In this document: positions 35,977 to 44,596 of the stretch, piece after piece
Numbering within the stretch: the first letter of the stretch is position 1
How the letters are laid out: each line of letters starts with the position of its first letter
Origin: Gracilimonas halophila
GTDB taxonomy: Bacteria > Bacteroidota > Rhodothermia > Balneolales > Balneolaceae
DNA: 64,000 nt
Assembly (NCBI RefSeq): GCF_042684365.1
Contig: NZ_JBHULI010000025.1
Coordinates: forward strand, 62,001-126,000
Direction: 5' to 3'
Program-made: the position numbers and the translations under genes
Notes under the pieces: model-generated
Told to the model about the DNA's origin: nothing
Databases searched by the model: none
What the model saw: only the letters and a program-made list of their open reading frames with translations

Positions 35977-37254
35977 ATGGCTTACAACGTACTTTTATTG
36001 GGAAGTGGCGGTCGTGAACACGCTTTAGCATGGAGTTTAAATAAATCACCTCAGCTGAAGAAATTGTATATCGCTCCGGGAAACCCGGGTACATCCGAAG
36101 TTGGAGAAAATGTAAACCTCTCCATTTCAGACTTTGATCAGATCTGGAGTTTCATTCAGGAACATGAGATAGATATTACTGTTGTGGGGCCAGAACAGCC
36201 TTTGGTAGATGGTATAGCAAACTTCTTGGAAGCTAAGCTCCATCCGGTTTTTGGGCCAAAATTACAGGCTGCCATGCTTGAGGGCAGTAAGGAATTTGCC
36301 AAGGAATTTATGCAAAGACATCAAATTCCAACGGCTTCATATAAAGTCTTTGACCAGGAAGATTTTGATGAAGCTGTGGCGTATATAAAGGAACAGGGCA
36401 AATACCCCGTTGTATTGAAAGCAGACGGGCTTGCCGGCGGTAAAGGCGTGTTTATCCCCGAGACGGAAGCCGAAGCCATAAAAATTTTAAAGGATCTGAA
36501 GACTAATTCGCCTCTCAAAGAAGCTGCCAGCCGATTGGTGATAGAAGAATTTATGACGGGGGAGGAAGCCTCTGTTTTTGCTATTTCAGATGGTACATCA
36601 TATAAAGTGATCGGCAATGCACAAGACCATAAACGAATTGGAGATGGTGATACCGGGCTAAATACAGGAGGAATGGGTGCATACTCACCGGCTCCGGTAG
36701 TTACCGATGAAATATTGGAAAGAGTTGAAAAGGAGATCATAGAACCTACCATTTCAGGGATGAAGGAAGAAGGTAATCCCTATGTGGGATTTTTATATTG
36801 TGGTTTGATGATCACGGAATATGGACCCAAAGTAGTTGAATACAATTGTCGTTTTGGAGATCCTGAATGCCAGGTGATCTTACCAAGATTACAATCAGAC
36901 TTGCTGGAGATCATGGTTGCAGCAACACAGGTGAAACTGGATGATGTGGACATTCTGTTTGATGACGAAGTTCGATGTTGTGTGGTATTGGCTTCAGGTG
37001 GATATCCCGAGTCTTATGAAAAAGGTAAAGAGATCACCGGATTGGATAACATAAAAGATGCCATCGTCTTTCATGCAGGAACTAAGAAAGAGGATGGGAA
37101 GATCTTTACAAATGGCGGACGCGTACTCAACATAGTAGGGTCTGGAAAAGAGTTGAAAGATGCCATGGATAGAACATACAGGGAAGTCAAAAAAGTAAAC
37201 TTTGACAGAGCCTATTACCGCTCCGACATTGGAGCCAAAGGCTTAAAACATTAG
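35977..37254 (+). CDS. purD: phosphoribosylamine--glycine ligase
   Basis: 425 residues. N-terminal VLLLGSGGREHALAW and APGNPGTSEVGENV, ATP-grasp motifs VVLKADGLAGGKGVFIPE, GEEASVFAISDG, AQDHKRIGDGDTGLNTGGMG and YNCRFGDPECQVILPRL. It catalyses step 2 of purine synthesis. It starts 3 bases after tpiA; a heptamer repeat begins 8 bases after its stop. Confidence 0.98.
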   Translation: MAYNVLLLGSGGREHALAWSLNKSPQLKKLYIAPGNPGTSEVGENVNLSISDFDQIWSFIQEHEIDITVVGPEQPLVDGIANFLEAKLHPVFGPKLQAAMLEGSKEFAKEFMQRHQIPTASYKVFDQEDFDEAVAYIKEQGKYPVVLKADGLAGGKGVFIPETEAEAIKILKDLKTNSPLKEAASRLVIEEFMTGEEASVFAISDGTSYKVIGNAQDHKRIGDGDTGLNTGGMGAYSPAPVVTDEILERVEKEIIEPTISGMKEEGNPYVGFLYCGLMITEYGPKVVEYNCRFGDPECQVILPRLQSDLLEIMVAATQVKLDDVDILFDDEVRCCVVLASGGYPESYEKGKEITGLDNIKDAIVFHAGTKKEDGKIFTNGGRVLNIVGSGKELKDAMDRTYREVKKVNFDRAYYRSDIGAKGLKH

Positions 37255-37261
37255 ACAAAAG

Positions 37262-37303
37262 TGAATATTGAATATTCAATACAGAATATCGAACATTGAA
37301 CTT
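37262..37303. repeat. heptamer repeat (TGAATAT word)
   Basis: Six units in register: TGAATAT, TGAATAT, TCAATAC, AGAATAT, CGAACAT, TGAACTT. It follows purD. A separate second arm is not obvious, but adjacent units are themselves near-palindromic (GAATATTC). It overlaps the apparent start of the next reading frame. Confidence 0.78.
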
Positions 37304-38230
37304 AGATGCTTTCTTAAGAGTATTTGTTGGTTTCGATCACTTCGATATTCATTATCCCATTTCTCCTCTCGGGAGGGGATTAAGGAGTGGGTAAAGGGTG
37401 GTATAGCATTCCATATTTTACTCGCTCTATCAATTATTCTTAGCATAATTCCATTCAATAATCTAACAGCTCAGCCTCTCCAGAAAATACACTCCGATCT
37501 CGATCATGCAACATCCATATCTGTTACACAGAATTTTATCTATGTGGTTGAGCAAGGTGAAAACAAACTACTCAAATTAGATCACACCGGTAAGCAGATA
37601 GAAGCTATTGGAGGTAAAGGTTCCGGGGATTATCAATTCAGCAAACCCGTTGATGTGGACGCCACCAACGGACTCAAGATCTTCATTACCGATTTTAATA
37701 ATCGAAGAGTACAGGTATTTGACCGGCGTGGACAGTACTTAAGCAGCATTTCCGGTCGTAATTATTTTGGGGTGAATCAAAGATATAATCCTACACAAAT
37801 AGCCGTAAGTAGTGTGGGAGAGGTTTACTTTGTGGATGAGAATGAAGGGCATATTTATCACTTTGACCTGGATTACAACCTCTTGGATGAGTTCCGGATT
37901 CCGGTTGAAATTGAATCTGTTGATGAGATAGCAATTAATTCTACGGAGATTTTAATACTTGATCGGGCATCCCAAACCATTCACCGGTTGGCATTAAATG
38001 GCAGTTACCGCGGATTTTATCCGGCTGAGGGTGTACTCGCTATGTCTACCAATGAAAACGGGATATGGAAAGCCTATGCAAAAAAAGCCGTTTTTGAGCC
38101 TGAGGCAGGAGAGCCGTTCACGTTAGAATTTGGAGCTGAGGTTCAATCATTGGACATGCATTATCAAAATAACTCCCTGTTTATTTTAACAAGCGATGCA
38201 TTGCTGAAAATGGCAGTCCCGGAAAGATGA
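37268..38230 (+). CDS. exported NHL/six-bladed beta-propeller protein
   Basis: Up to 320 residues. Propeller repeats are visible: SISVTQNFIYVVEQGENKLL, GKGSGDYQFSKPVDVDA, IFITDFNNRRVQVFDRRGQY and AVSSVGEVYFVDENEGHIYH. A membrane or signal segment (HILLALSIILSIIPFNNLTAQ region, about residues 49-69) precedes them. The first 45 or so residues are translated repeat sequence (heptamers, then a TCCTCTCGGGAGGGGA palindrome near 37370), so the true start is uncertain; no other in-frame ATG is close. The stop overlaps the luxE-like gene by ATGA. Role unknown. Confidence 0.7.
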   Translation: MNIQYRISNIELRCFLKSICWFRSLRYSLSHFSSREGIKEWVKGGIAFHILLALSIILSIIPFNNLTAQPLQKIHSDLDHATSISVTQNFIYVVEQGENKLLKLDHTGKQIEAIGGKGSGDYQFSKPVDVDATNGLKIFITDFNNRRVQVFDRRGQYLSSISGRNYFGVNQRYNPTQIAVSSVGEVYFVDENEGHIYHFDLDYNLLDEFRIPVEIESVDEIAINSTEILILDRASQTIHRLALNGSYRGFYPAEGVLAMSTNENGIWKAYAKKAVFEPEAGEPFTLEFGAEVQSLDMHYQNNSLFILTSDALLKMAVPER

Positions 38231-39222
38231 GCACTTCAGATTTTATTTTTGATAACAGCCTGAGTTTTGACGAAAAAGCCCTGCGTGTTTTTGAACTGCA
38301 AAGAAATAATAATCCCGTCTATCATCGTTTTTGTAATGCCCTTGGAATTTTAGAACCACTTTCAGGAAATGAAATTCCGCTGCTCCCCATTCAGGCTTTT
38401 AAGGAAACCAAAGTTCTTACCACTGCGGAACATTCAACATTCAACATTCAACATTTAGAATTTCGCAGCAGTGGAACTTCAGGGATGGAACGAAGCAAGC
38501 ACATTATTTCGAATCCTGAGATCTATCAAAAATCCATCGTTCAAGGAATGCAGCATTTCTATGATCTGGATGATTATGTGATATGGGCGTACACTCCGGG
38601 TTATAATCAAAACCCTAATTCTTCATTGATCTGGATGCTGAATACGCTGATAGAAAGGGAAAAGTCAGGGCTTAGCAAATTCCTGGAATTGGGGAAGGGG
38701 CTGGCGGAATCAGAGCTGGAAAAAGTTCAGAACTCAGGAAAAAGATTAATTCTATTCGGTGCTGCTTTTGGTCTAATGGATCTATTGGAGAGTTATCGGG
38801 TTCAACTTCCGGAAGATGCTGTGATCCTCGAAACCGGAGGGATGAAAACACACCGGAGGGAGATCACAAAAGAAGAATTACATCTACAACTGGCAGAAGG
38901 ATTTGGTCTTTCTCAATCCCAAATTCATTCAGAATACGGCATGACCGAATTACTGTCCCAAGCCTATGCACAGGGCAGTTTATGGTTTGAAGGTGTGCCA
39001 TGGATGAAGGTTAGTATCCGAGATCCAAAAGCCCCCATGCAGGAAGTGGATCATGGGGAAGAGGGGCTCATTGGTGTTATGGACCTGGCAAACCTGTATT
39101 CCTGTTCCTTCATCCTTACCGGCGATAAAGGTGTACAGCGAGAAGATGGGAAATTCCAGGTACTTGGTCGATGGAACCCCAAAAACCTCCGAGGCTGTAA
39201 TTTCCTCATCGATCGAGATTAA
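38227..39222 (+). CDS. LuxE-like acyl-protein synthetase family protein
   Basis: 331 residues. LuxE/adenylate-forming family motifs: IPLLPIQAFKETKV, FRSSGTSGMERSKH (P-loop-like motif), VILETGGMKTHRREI and SEYGMTELLSQAYA, with SFILTGDKG near the end. In luminous bacteria LuxE activates fatty acids for LuxC; Bacteroidota relatives are not luminous and make unknown acyl products. An insertion encoding HSTFNIQ-type residues just before the SSGTSG motif comes from a heptamer repeat. The luxC-like partner lies 1.6 kb downstream. Confidence 0.85.
   Translation: MSTSDFIFDNSLSFDEKALRVFELQRNNNPVYHRFCNALGILEPLSGNEIPLLPIQAFKETKVLTTAEHSTFNIQHLEFRSSGTSGMERSKHIISNPEIYQKSIVQGMQHFYDLDDYVIWAYTPGYNQNPNSSLIWMLNTLIEREKSGLSKFLELGKGLAESELEKVQNSGKRLILFGAAFGLMDLLESYRVQLPEDAVILETGGMKTHRREITKEELHLQLAEGFGLSQSQIHSEYGMTELLSQAYAQGSLWFEGVPWMKVSIRDPKAPMQEVDHGEEGLIGVMDLANLYSCSFILTGDKGVQREDGKFQVLGRWNPKNLRGCNFLIDRD
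38431..38458. repeat. in-frame heptamer repeat inside the luxE-like gene
   Basis: Three perfect CATTCAA units and one CATTTAG unit in 7-base register. Three heptamers (21 bases) keep the frame and encode HSTFNIQ, a stretch without an obvious counterpart in the LuxE family as remembered. Confidence 0.8.
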
Positions 39223-39341
39223 ATAAAAAATGCTCTAAATATCTTGATTCAAATTAACAGTTAAATATCGCTTTGAGGGTAATAACTTGTTTTTTTTTAA
39301 ATTATTATAGTCCTGTTCAATCTTAATTAATCAAAACGATT

Positions 39342-39614
39342 ATGAGGAAAATAATATTCACAATAATGATTTTAGCAATAATTGTAGGATACAATCCTAC
39401 TTTTAATTTTGATAGTTTTACTTCAATTAATATTGAACAGGCAACCATATCAGCTCAAACTTATGGTGATGATTTTGAATATGCTGTAGAGTGGCCTGAA
39501 ACATGGGATGCAGGTTGTGTTGTTCTCTGTTATGGGCCTGGATGGGGATGCGAAGATTGGACTGGAACAGGGACTGGTTATGAATACTACAAGCCATGTG
39601 GAGAAGTTAATTAG
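39342..39614 (+). CDS. small secreted Cys-rich peptide, NVEALA-like by context
   Basis: 90 residues. An N-terminal hydrophobic signal (MRKIIFTIMILAIIVGY), a leader ending near INIEQATISAQ, then a mature part rich in Trp, Tyr, Gly and four Cys (DAGCVVLCYGPGWGCEDW and YYKPCGEVN). No family is certain; size, position and leader resemble the NVEALA peptides of Bacteroidota, which are typically encoded beside propeller lipoproteins as here. The AT-rich stretch upstream is unlike the flanking enzyme genes. Possibly a secreted or surface peptide, role unknown. Confidence 0.65.
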   Translation: MRKIIFTIMILAIIVGYNPTFNFDSFTSINIEQATISAQTYGDDFEYAVEWPETWDAGCVVLCYGPGWGCEDWTGTGTGYEYYKPCGEVN

Positions 39615-39630
39615 CGATGGAGAAAATAAA

Positions 39631-40635
39631 ATGCTTAGGTTGATAGCAATACTTACTCTCGTAGCCTTAATTGGTTGCGAGGGTAAAAAGAAACCTGTTC
39701 AAACAGAATTTACTGATACATTCAAAAAAAATAAAGAGATCGACCTCGAACCTTTTTCTGTATATGAAATACGGTATTTGGATATAAATTCAAACAATGA
39801 TCTGCTTATTACAAACCGTAGAAGAACAGAGGTTTTTCTATTTGATAGTTTGGGAAAGGTCAAAACTCGACTTTCAGAAGAATTAAGTAAAGAATTTCCC
39901 GGAGCAAATTGGAAGCCTTATCAGGCATATTTTACAGCAAATGATGAAATTTTTGTAGCAAATGGTGCACCCTGGGGTATTTGGTTCAATAGAGATGGTT
40001 CTTTTAAGAAAATGATGCCTAAAGAATATTGGGGTACACCTGATTTAGCATTTGATAAACAAGACCACATCTATTCTATGAATAAGAATCAACGTGGACT
40101 TTTTATCGAAAAGTATGATTCTTCTGGCAGTTTTGTACATAAAATTTCAGAATTGGACTCTACAAATAGAAACATCATGAGGCGGGCAATTATAGGTAAT
40201 AACATTTTAGTTGCGGATGGAAATTTATTTTTCAAGAACTTATCGAAACCCAACCTTTATGAATATAATTTATCCGGTAAATTACTAAATACTTTTTCAG
40301 AAAAACCGGGCTATTACAAAGAACCCGAACAAGATATCAGCTCTTTAGAGCAATCCGGCCAACGGATTCTTTCTCAAAATATATTTGATTTTGCGAGGAA
40401 ATACACCGCTAATTATTCATTACATCATTTAGACGAAGAATTAATTTTGATACAGTATGTAAATATGGGTGAAAACTATGGCCATCAAATCCTTACTACG
40501 GACGGAGAGTACATATTAGATTATGACCTTCAAACTAATAATAAAATTATGGCGGCCAAAAACGGATACGTATATACCATAACAGAGAACGATTCTACGA
40601 CCCCTACAATAAATGAATTTGAGTTCATTAGATGA
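39631..40635 (+). CDS. six-bladed beta-propeller lipoprotein
   Basis: About 334 residues from the ATG at 39631, which has GGAG nearby and yields a lipobox (LTLVALIGC). The body shows propeller-type repeats: YEIRYLDINSNNDLLITNRR, VFLFDSLGKVKTRL, FDKQDHIYSMNKNQRGLFIE, LYEYNLSGKLLNTF. It matches the BF3164/6-bladed-propeller lipoproteins that accompany NVEALA peptides. It starts 16 bases after the peptide gene, so the two are one unit. Confidence 0.78.
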   Translation: MLRLIAILTLVALIGCEGKKKPVQTEFTDTFKKNKEIDLEPFSVYEIRYLDINSNNDLLITNRRRTEVFLFDSLGKVKTRLSEELSKEFPGANWKPYQAYFTANDEIFVANGAPWGIWFNRDGSFKKMMPKEYWGTPDLAFDKQDHIYSMNKNQRGLFIEKYDSSGSFVHKISELDSTNRNIMRRAIIGNNILVADGNLFFKNLSKPNLYEYNLSGKLLNTFSEKPGYYKEPEQDISSLEQSGQRILSQNIFDFARKYTANYSLHHLDEELILIQYVNMGENYGHQILTTDGEYILDYDLQTNNKIMAAKNGYVYTITENDSTTPTINEFEFIR

Positions 40636-40791
40636 ATAATCACCATCATGAAAGCTGAAGTCAAAAACAAAATGTATACTTCTATGTTACTCTGCTAAAA
40701 TTTTTCAAACAAGGTATATTGTTTACAGTAAAGTTATAAGAATACACATACCTTTTTACTGTTTGTAATTCCAACCCAATCAGCGGCATCC

Positions 40792-41844
40792 GTGAGATCA
40801 GTGACCACAATAACCCAAACTGTTAAAGACTGGCTAGATCCTCAAAACCCGGATCTTCAAAAAGCAGTTGAAAAAACTGTTTCAGAAGGATTATTCAGTA
40901 CAGAAGACATTCAGCATCAGCTTACAGTTCTGCGAAGGAATGTAGAAAATGGGGAGGTCAAGGAATGGGTACTGATATCAGGATTGACTGAAAAGAAGAA
41001 TGCCAGAGATAAAAATGTACTCTGCCTCCATGCCGGGAATTTGCCATTGGTAGGTTTTCAAACTGCATTGGGTGTGATTCTTTCCGGGGCGAATTACTAT
41101 GGCAAACTCTCACGTAAAGACCCTTATTTACTCGCTTCCTTCCTGAAAGAAATACAGCAAGCGAATACTGAACAGGAAATTCATTTCTCTACTGATCTAG
41201 ATTCGTTCAAAAACCTGGAAGCAGATACTGTAGTATTTGCCGGATCGGAGAATTCCGTTCCTGCTGTTAAAGAAGAAATTCAGAGGCTGAATTCAGCAAA
41301 GAAGGATGTGAACTACATCATCCGTACCGCCAAATTTTCCATTGCTTTTCTGGATGAATGGAATGAGGAGGTGAAAGAAGATCTGGTAGAGGCCATGCTT
41401 CGATATGGAGGAAAAGGCTGTCGCTCAGTGGCTATGGTAGTAGCAAAATTCGGGCTGGATGAAGTAAAAGAAGAACTTCAAATATCCATTAAGAACTTCT
41501 GGCAAGCGAACCCTCAACATCAAAAACCGGCGCCTGAATTAAGATATCAGTTTGCGTATAACGAAGGAATTCAGCGCAATCAGCTTTGGACGGAGGATTT
41601 TTTGATACAGGAGACCGAAGAACAACCGGAAACCGATTTCAAGGTGAACTGGGTAAAAGGGGGACAGGAAAAAGTAAAAGAGCTTAGAGCAAGATCCGGT
41701 GACCTGTTACAATCAGTGTATAACACCGGAATAGACATTCATGGTTTGAATACTGAACCCCTGGCTCAAGCTCAGCGCCCGCCACTTTACTGGAAACCGG
41801 ATGGGGTAGATGTTATAGTAACGGTTTCTGATTTTTCTGATTGA
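40792..41844 (+). CDS. LuxC-like acyl-CoA reductase
   Basis: 350 residues from a GTG (a second GTG at 40801 is possible). LuxC family features: VLCLHAGNLPLVGFQTALGV, LSGANYYGKLSRKDPYLLAS, ADTVVFAGSENSVPAV and MLRYGGKGCRSVAMVV with the candidate nucleophile Cys. It would reduce an acyl group to the aldehyde, working with the luxE-like protein. The pair is split by the peptide/propeller unit. Confidence 0.87.
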   Translation: MRSVTTITQTVKDWLDPQNPDLQKAVEKTVSEGLFSTEDIQHQLTVLRRNVENGEVKEWVLISGLTEKKNARDKNVLCLHAGNLPLVGFQTALGVILSGANYYGKLSRKDPYLLASFLKEIQQANTEQEIHFSTDLDSFKNLEADTVVFAGSENSVPAVKEEIQRLNSAKKDVNYIIRTAKFSIAFLDEWNEEVKEDLVEAMLRYGGKGCRSVAMVVAKFGLDEVKEELQISIKNFWQANPQHQKPAPELRYQFAYNEGIQRNQLWTEDFLIQETEEQPETDFKVNWVKGGQEKVKELRARSGDLLQSVYNTGIDIHGLNTEPLAQAQRPPLYWKPDGVDVIVTVSDFSD

Positions 41845-41954
41845 TCTAACCGTGGATGACCAGCTGAGAAATGATCCTGAAAAACCATTTCAATGGTTTC
41901 AATAATGGCTTATCTTTAAGGTTCGCAAAAGAAGACAAATCCAACCATTCATCA

Positions 41955-44567
41955 ATGCATTCCTACAAACCGGAAAACATCGAGAAAAAGTGGCAAGACT
42001 ACTGGCTCGAGAATAAGACCTTTAAAACCCCCACTGATACCTCCAAACCTAAATATTACGTACTGGATATGTTTCCTTATCCAAGTGGAGCAGGCTTACA
42101 TGTGGGGCACCCGGAGGGCTATACCGCTACGGATATCATATCGCGATACAAACGCATGAATGGTTTTAATGTACTGCACCCGATCGGCTGGGATGCCTTT
42201 GGACTTCCTGCAGAACAGTATGCCGTAAAGACCGGAACTCATCCGCGTATCACCACCGAAAAGAATGTGAATAAATTTCGCGAGCAGCTACAGGCCATCG
42301 GCTTCAGTTACGACTGGGATCGCGAGGTGAATACCACGGATCCGGATTATTATAAATGGACGCAGTGGATCTTCCTTCAGTTATACAAAAAAGGACTGGC
42401 CTATGAGGATGAAGTTGCCGTGAACTGGTGTCCGGAGCTGGGAACAGTGCTGGCCAATGAAGAAGTGGTGGACGGAAAGAGTGAGGTTGGAGGATACCCG
42501 GTAGTCCGTAAGCCTATGCGACAATGGGTACTGAAGATCACTGAATATGCTGAGGAACTGTTGCAGGATCTGGAAGATCTGGACTGGCCGGAATCACTAA
42601 AGGAAATGCAGCGCAACTGGATCGGAAAGTCCATCGGGGCTGAGGTCGATTTTGAGATCTCAGGCTATGATGAAAAGCTGAGAGTATTTACTACACGCCC
42701 GGATACCATTTTTGGAGCTACCTACATGGTATTGGCTCCGGAGCATCATTTGGTGGATAAGATCACCACAGATGAACAGAAGGAAGCTATTGAGAACTAT
42801 AAGGAAGAAGCGGCTAAGAAATCTGATCTGGAGCGACAGGAATTAAATAAAGATAAGACCGGCGCATTTACCGGGGCTTATGCCGTCAATCCTGCGAACG
42901 GGAAAGAGATCCCGATCTGGATCGCGGATTATGTGCTGGCAAGTTATGGAACCGGTGCCATCATGGCGGTACCCGGACAAGATGAACGCGACTGGGAGTT
43001 TGCCGAGAAATTTGATCTGGAGATCATCCGCACGGTTGAACCGCCGGAGGATTTTGATGGCAAAGCCTATACCGGAGAAGGTCCGGCAATCAACAGCGAG
43101 TTTTTGAATGGATTGAAGATCAAGGACGCCAAGAAAAAGATCATTCTTTGGCTGGAAGGTAAAGCAGCCGGTAAGAAATCAGTAAATTATAAACTGCGTG
43201 ACTGGCTGTTTTCACGTCAGCGTTATTGGGGGGAGCCATTTCCGATCATCCATGTGGATGGCGAGCACAAAGCGCTGCCTGAATCTGAATTACCTGTAAC
43301 ACTTCCGGAAGTTGACAAATATCAGCCTACCGGAGATGGCGAGCCGCCACTGGCAAATGCCACGGACTGGGTACATACCACTGACCCTGAAACCGGAAAA
43401 CCGGCCAAACGCGAAACCAACACCATGCCGCAATGGGCGGGTTCCTGCTGGTACTATTTGCGCTACATCAGTCCTGAGTTTGATGGTGGTCCCGTTGACC
43501 CCGACTATGAAAAATATTGGATGCCCGTGGATCTGTATGTGGGTGGGGCTGAACATGCCGTTCTTCACTTGCTCTATGCGCGTTTCTGGCATAAAGTGCT
43601 GTATGATATTGGCGTGGTTTCCACCAAAGAGCCGTTTCAAAAATTGGTGAATCAGGGGATGATCCTGGGGGAAATGGAATTCACAGGATATAAGAAAGGT
43701 GATGAATGGATTGATTATAAGTCAGTGGAGAACCTTTCTGATAAAGAAATTGGTGGTCCAGGAGTTTTCACTACAAAAGAGAAACTCAGAGACGATCAAG
43801 TTGAAAAAAAGGGCAATGATTTTGTAGTCAAAGGCACAAACATCAAAGTTGAAGCCCGGGCCCATAAAATGTCCAAAAGCCGCGGTAATGTCATCAACCC
43901 TGATAATGTGATCGCTCAATATGGGGCTGATTCGCTTCGGTTGTATGAAATGTTCATGGGTCCGCTTGAGCAGGTGAAGCCATGGAGTACTAAAGGAGTG
44001 GAAGGGGTGAACCGGTTCCTGAACCGGGTCTGGAGATTGCTGGTAGATGACGATTCCGGGGAGATCTCTGACAAAGTGAAAGAGATGGAAGCGACTAAAG
44101 AGCATCTGAAGCCGCTACATGAAGCCATCAAAAAAGTAACGGAAGACATAGAGAGCCTGCGATTCAATACGGCGATCTCTGCTCTGATGATCTTCGTGAA
44201 TGATGCCAATAACTGGAAGGAGATCCCGCTATCGGTAGCAAAAGAGTTTGTTCAGATCCTGAATCCATTCGCACCACACATCACGGAAGAGTTATGGAGC
44301 ATGCTTGGACATGAAAACACGCTTGCTTACGAAGAGTGGCCGGAATTTAACGAAGAGTACCTGAAAGCGGATGAGATCATGTATCCGATACAGGTGAATG
44401 GTAAAGTTCGCGGAGAGCTTTACGTGGATGCCGATAAGGCCAAAGACAAAGAGTATGTATTAGGGCTAGCCAAGGAAGAAGAGAATGTTGCCAAGTACCT
44501 TGAAGAGGGGAATTTGGTGAAGGAGATCTTTGTACCGGGCCGGATTGTGAATTTGGTGGTAAAATAA
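41955..44567 (+). CDS. leuS: leucyl-tRNA synthetase
   Basis: 870 residues from the ATG at 41955 (MHSYKPENIEKKWQDYW); an upstream extension is not conserved-looking. HIGH-type motif YPSGAGLHVGHPEGY, editing domain with TRPDTIFGATYMVLAPEH and YGTGAIMAVPGQDERD, KMSKS in AHKMSKSRGNVINPD, and the anticodon-binding end with QVNGKVRGEL. All expected parts are present. Its substrate tRNA-Leu(CAG) is encoded at 31.1 kb. Confidence 0.97.
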   Translation: MHSYKPENIEKKWQDYWLENKTFKTPTDTSKPKYYVLDMFPYPSGAGLHVGHPEGYTATDIISRYKRMNGFNVLHPIGWDAFGLPAEQYAVKTGTHPRITTEKNVNKFREQLQAIGFSYDWDREVNTTDPDYYKWTQWIFLQLYKKGLAYEDEVAVNWCPELGTVLANEEVVDGKSEVGGYPVVRKPMRQWVLKITEYAEELLQDLEDLDWPESLKEMQRNWIGKSIGAEVDFEISGYDEKLRVFTTRPDTIFGATYMVLAPEHHLVDKITTDEQKEAIENYKEEAAKKSDLERQELNKDKTGAFTGAYAVNPANGKEIPIWIADYVLASYGTGAIMAVPGQDERDWEFAEKFDLEIIRTVEPPEDFDGKAYTGEGPAINSEFLNGLKIKDAKKKIILWLEGKAAGKKSVNYKLRDWLFSRQRYWGEPFPIIHVDGEHKALPESELPVTLPEVDKYQPTGDGEPPLANATDWVHTTDPETGKPAKRETNTMPQWAGSCWYYLRYISPEFDGGPVDPDYEKYWMPVDLYVGGAEHAVLHLLYARFWHKVLYDIGVVSTKEPFQKLVNQGMILGEMEFTGYKKGDEWIDYKSVENLSDKEIGGPGVFTTKEKLRDDQVEKKGNDFVVKGTNIKVEARAHKMSKSRGNVINPDNVIAQYGADSLRLYEMFMGPLEQVKPWSTKGVEGVNRFLNRVWRLLVDDDSGEISDKVKEMEATKEHLKPLHEAIKKVTEDIESLRFNTAISALMIFVNDANNWKEIPLSVAKEFVQILNPFAPHITEELWSMLGHENTLAYEEWPEFNEEYLKADEIMYPIQVNGKVRGELYVDADKAKDKEYVLGLAKEEENVAKYLEEGNLVKEIFVPGRIVNLVVK

Positions 44568-44596
44568 AGTGCCAAATTATGAGTGATCAATTTTAG

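Noticed and set aside
43290..43640. Long open frames antisense to leuS
   Set aside because: They are shadows of leuS codon usage with no start signals or family resemblance.
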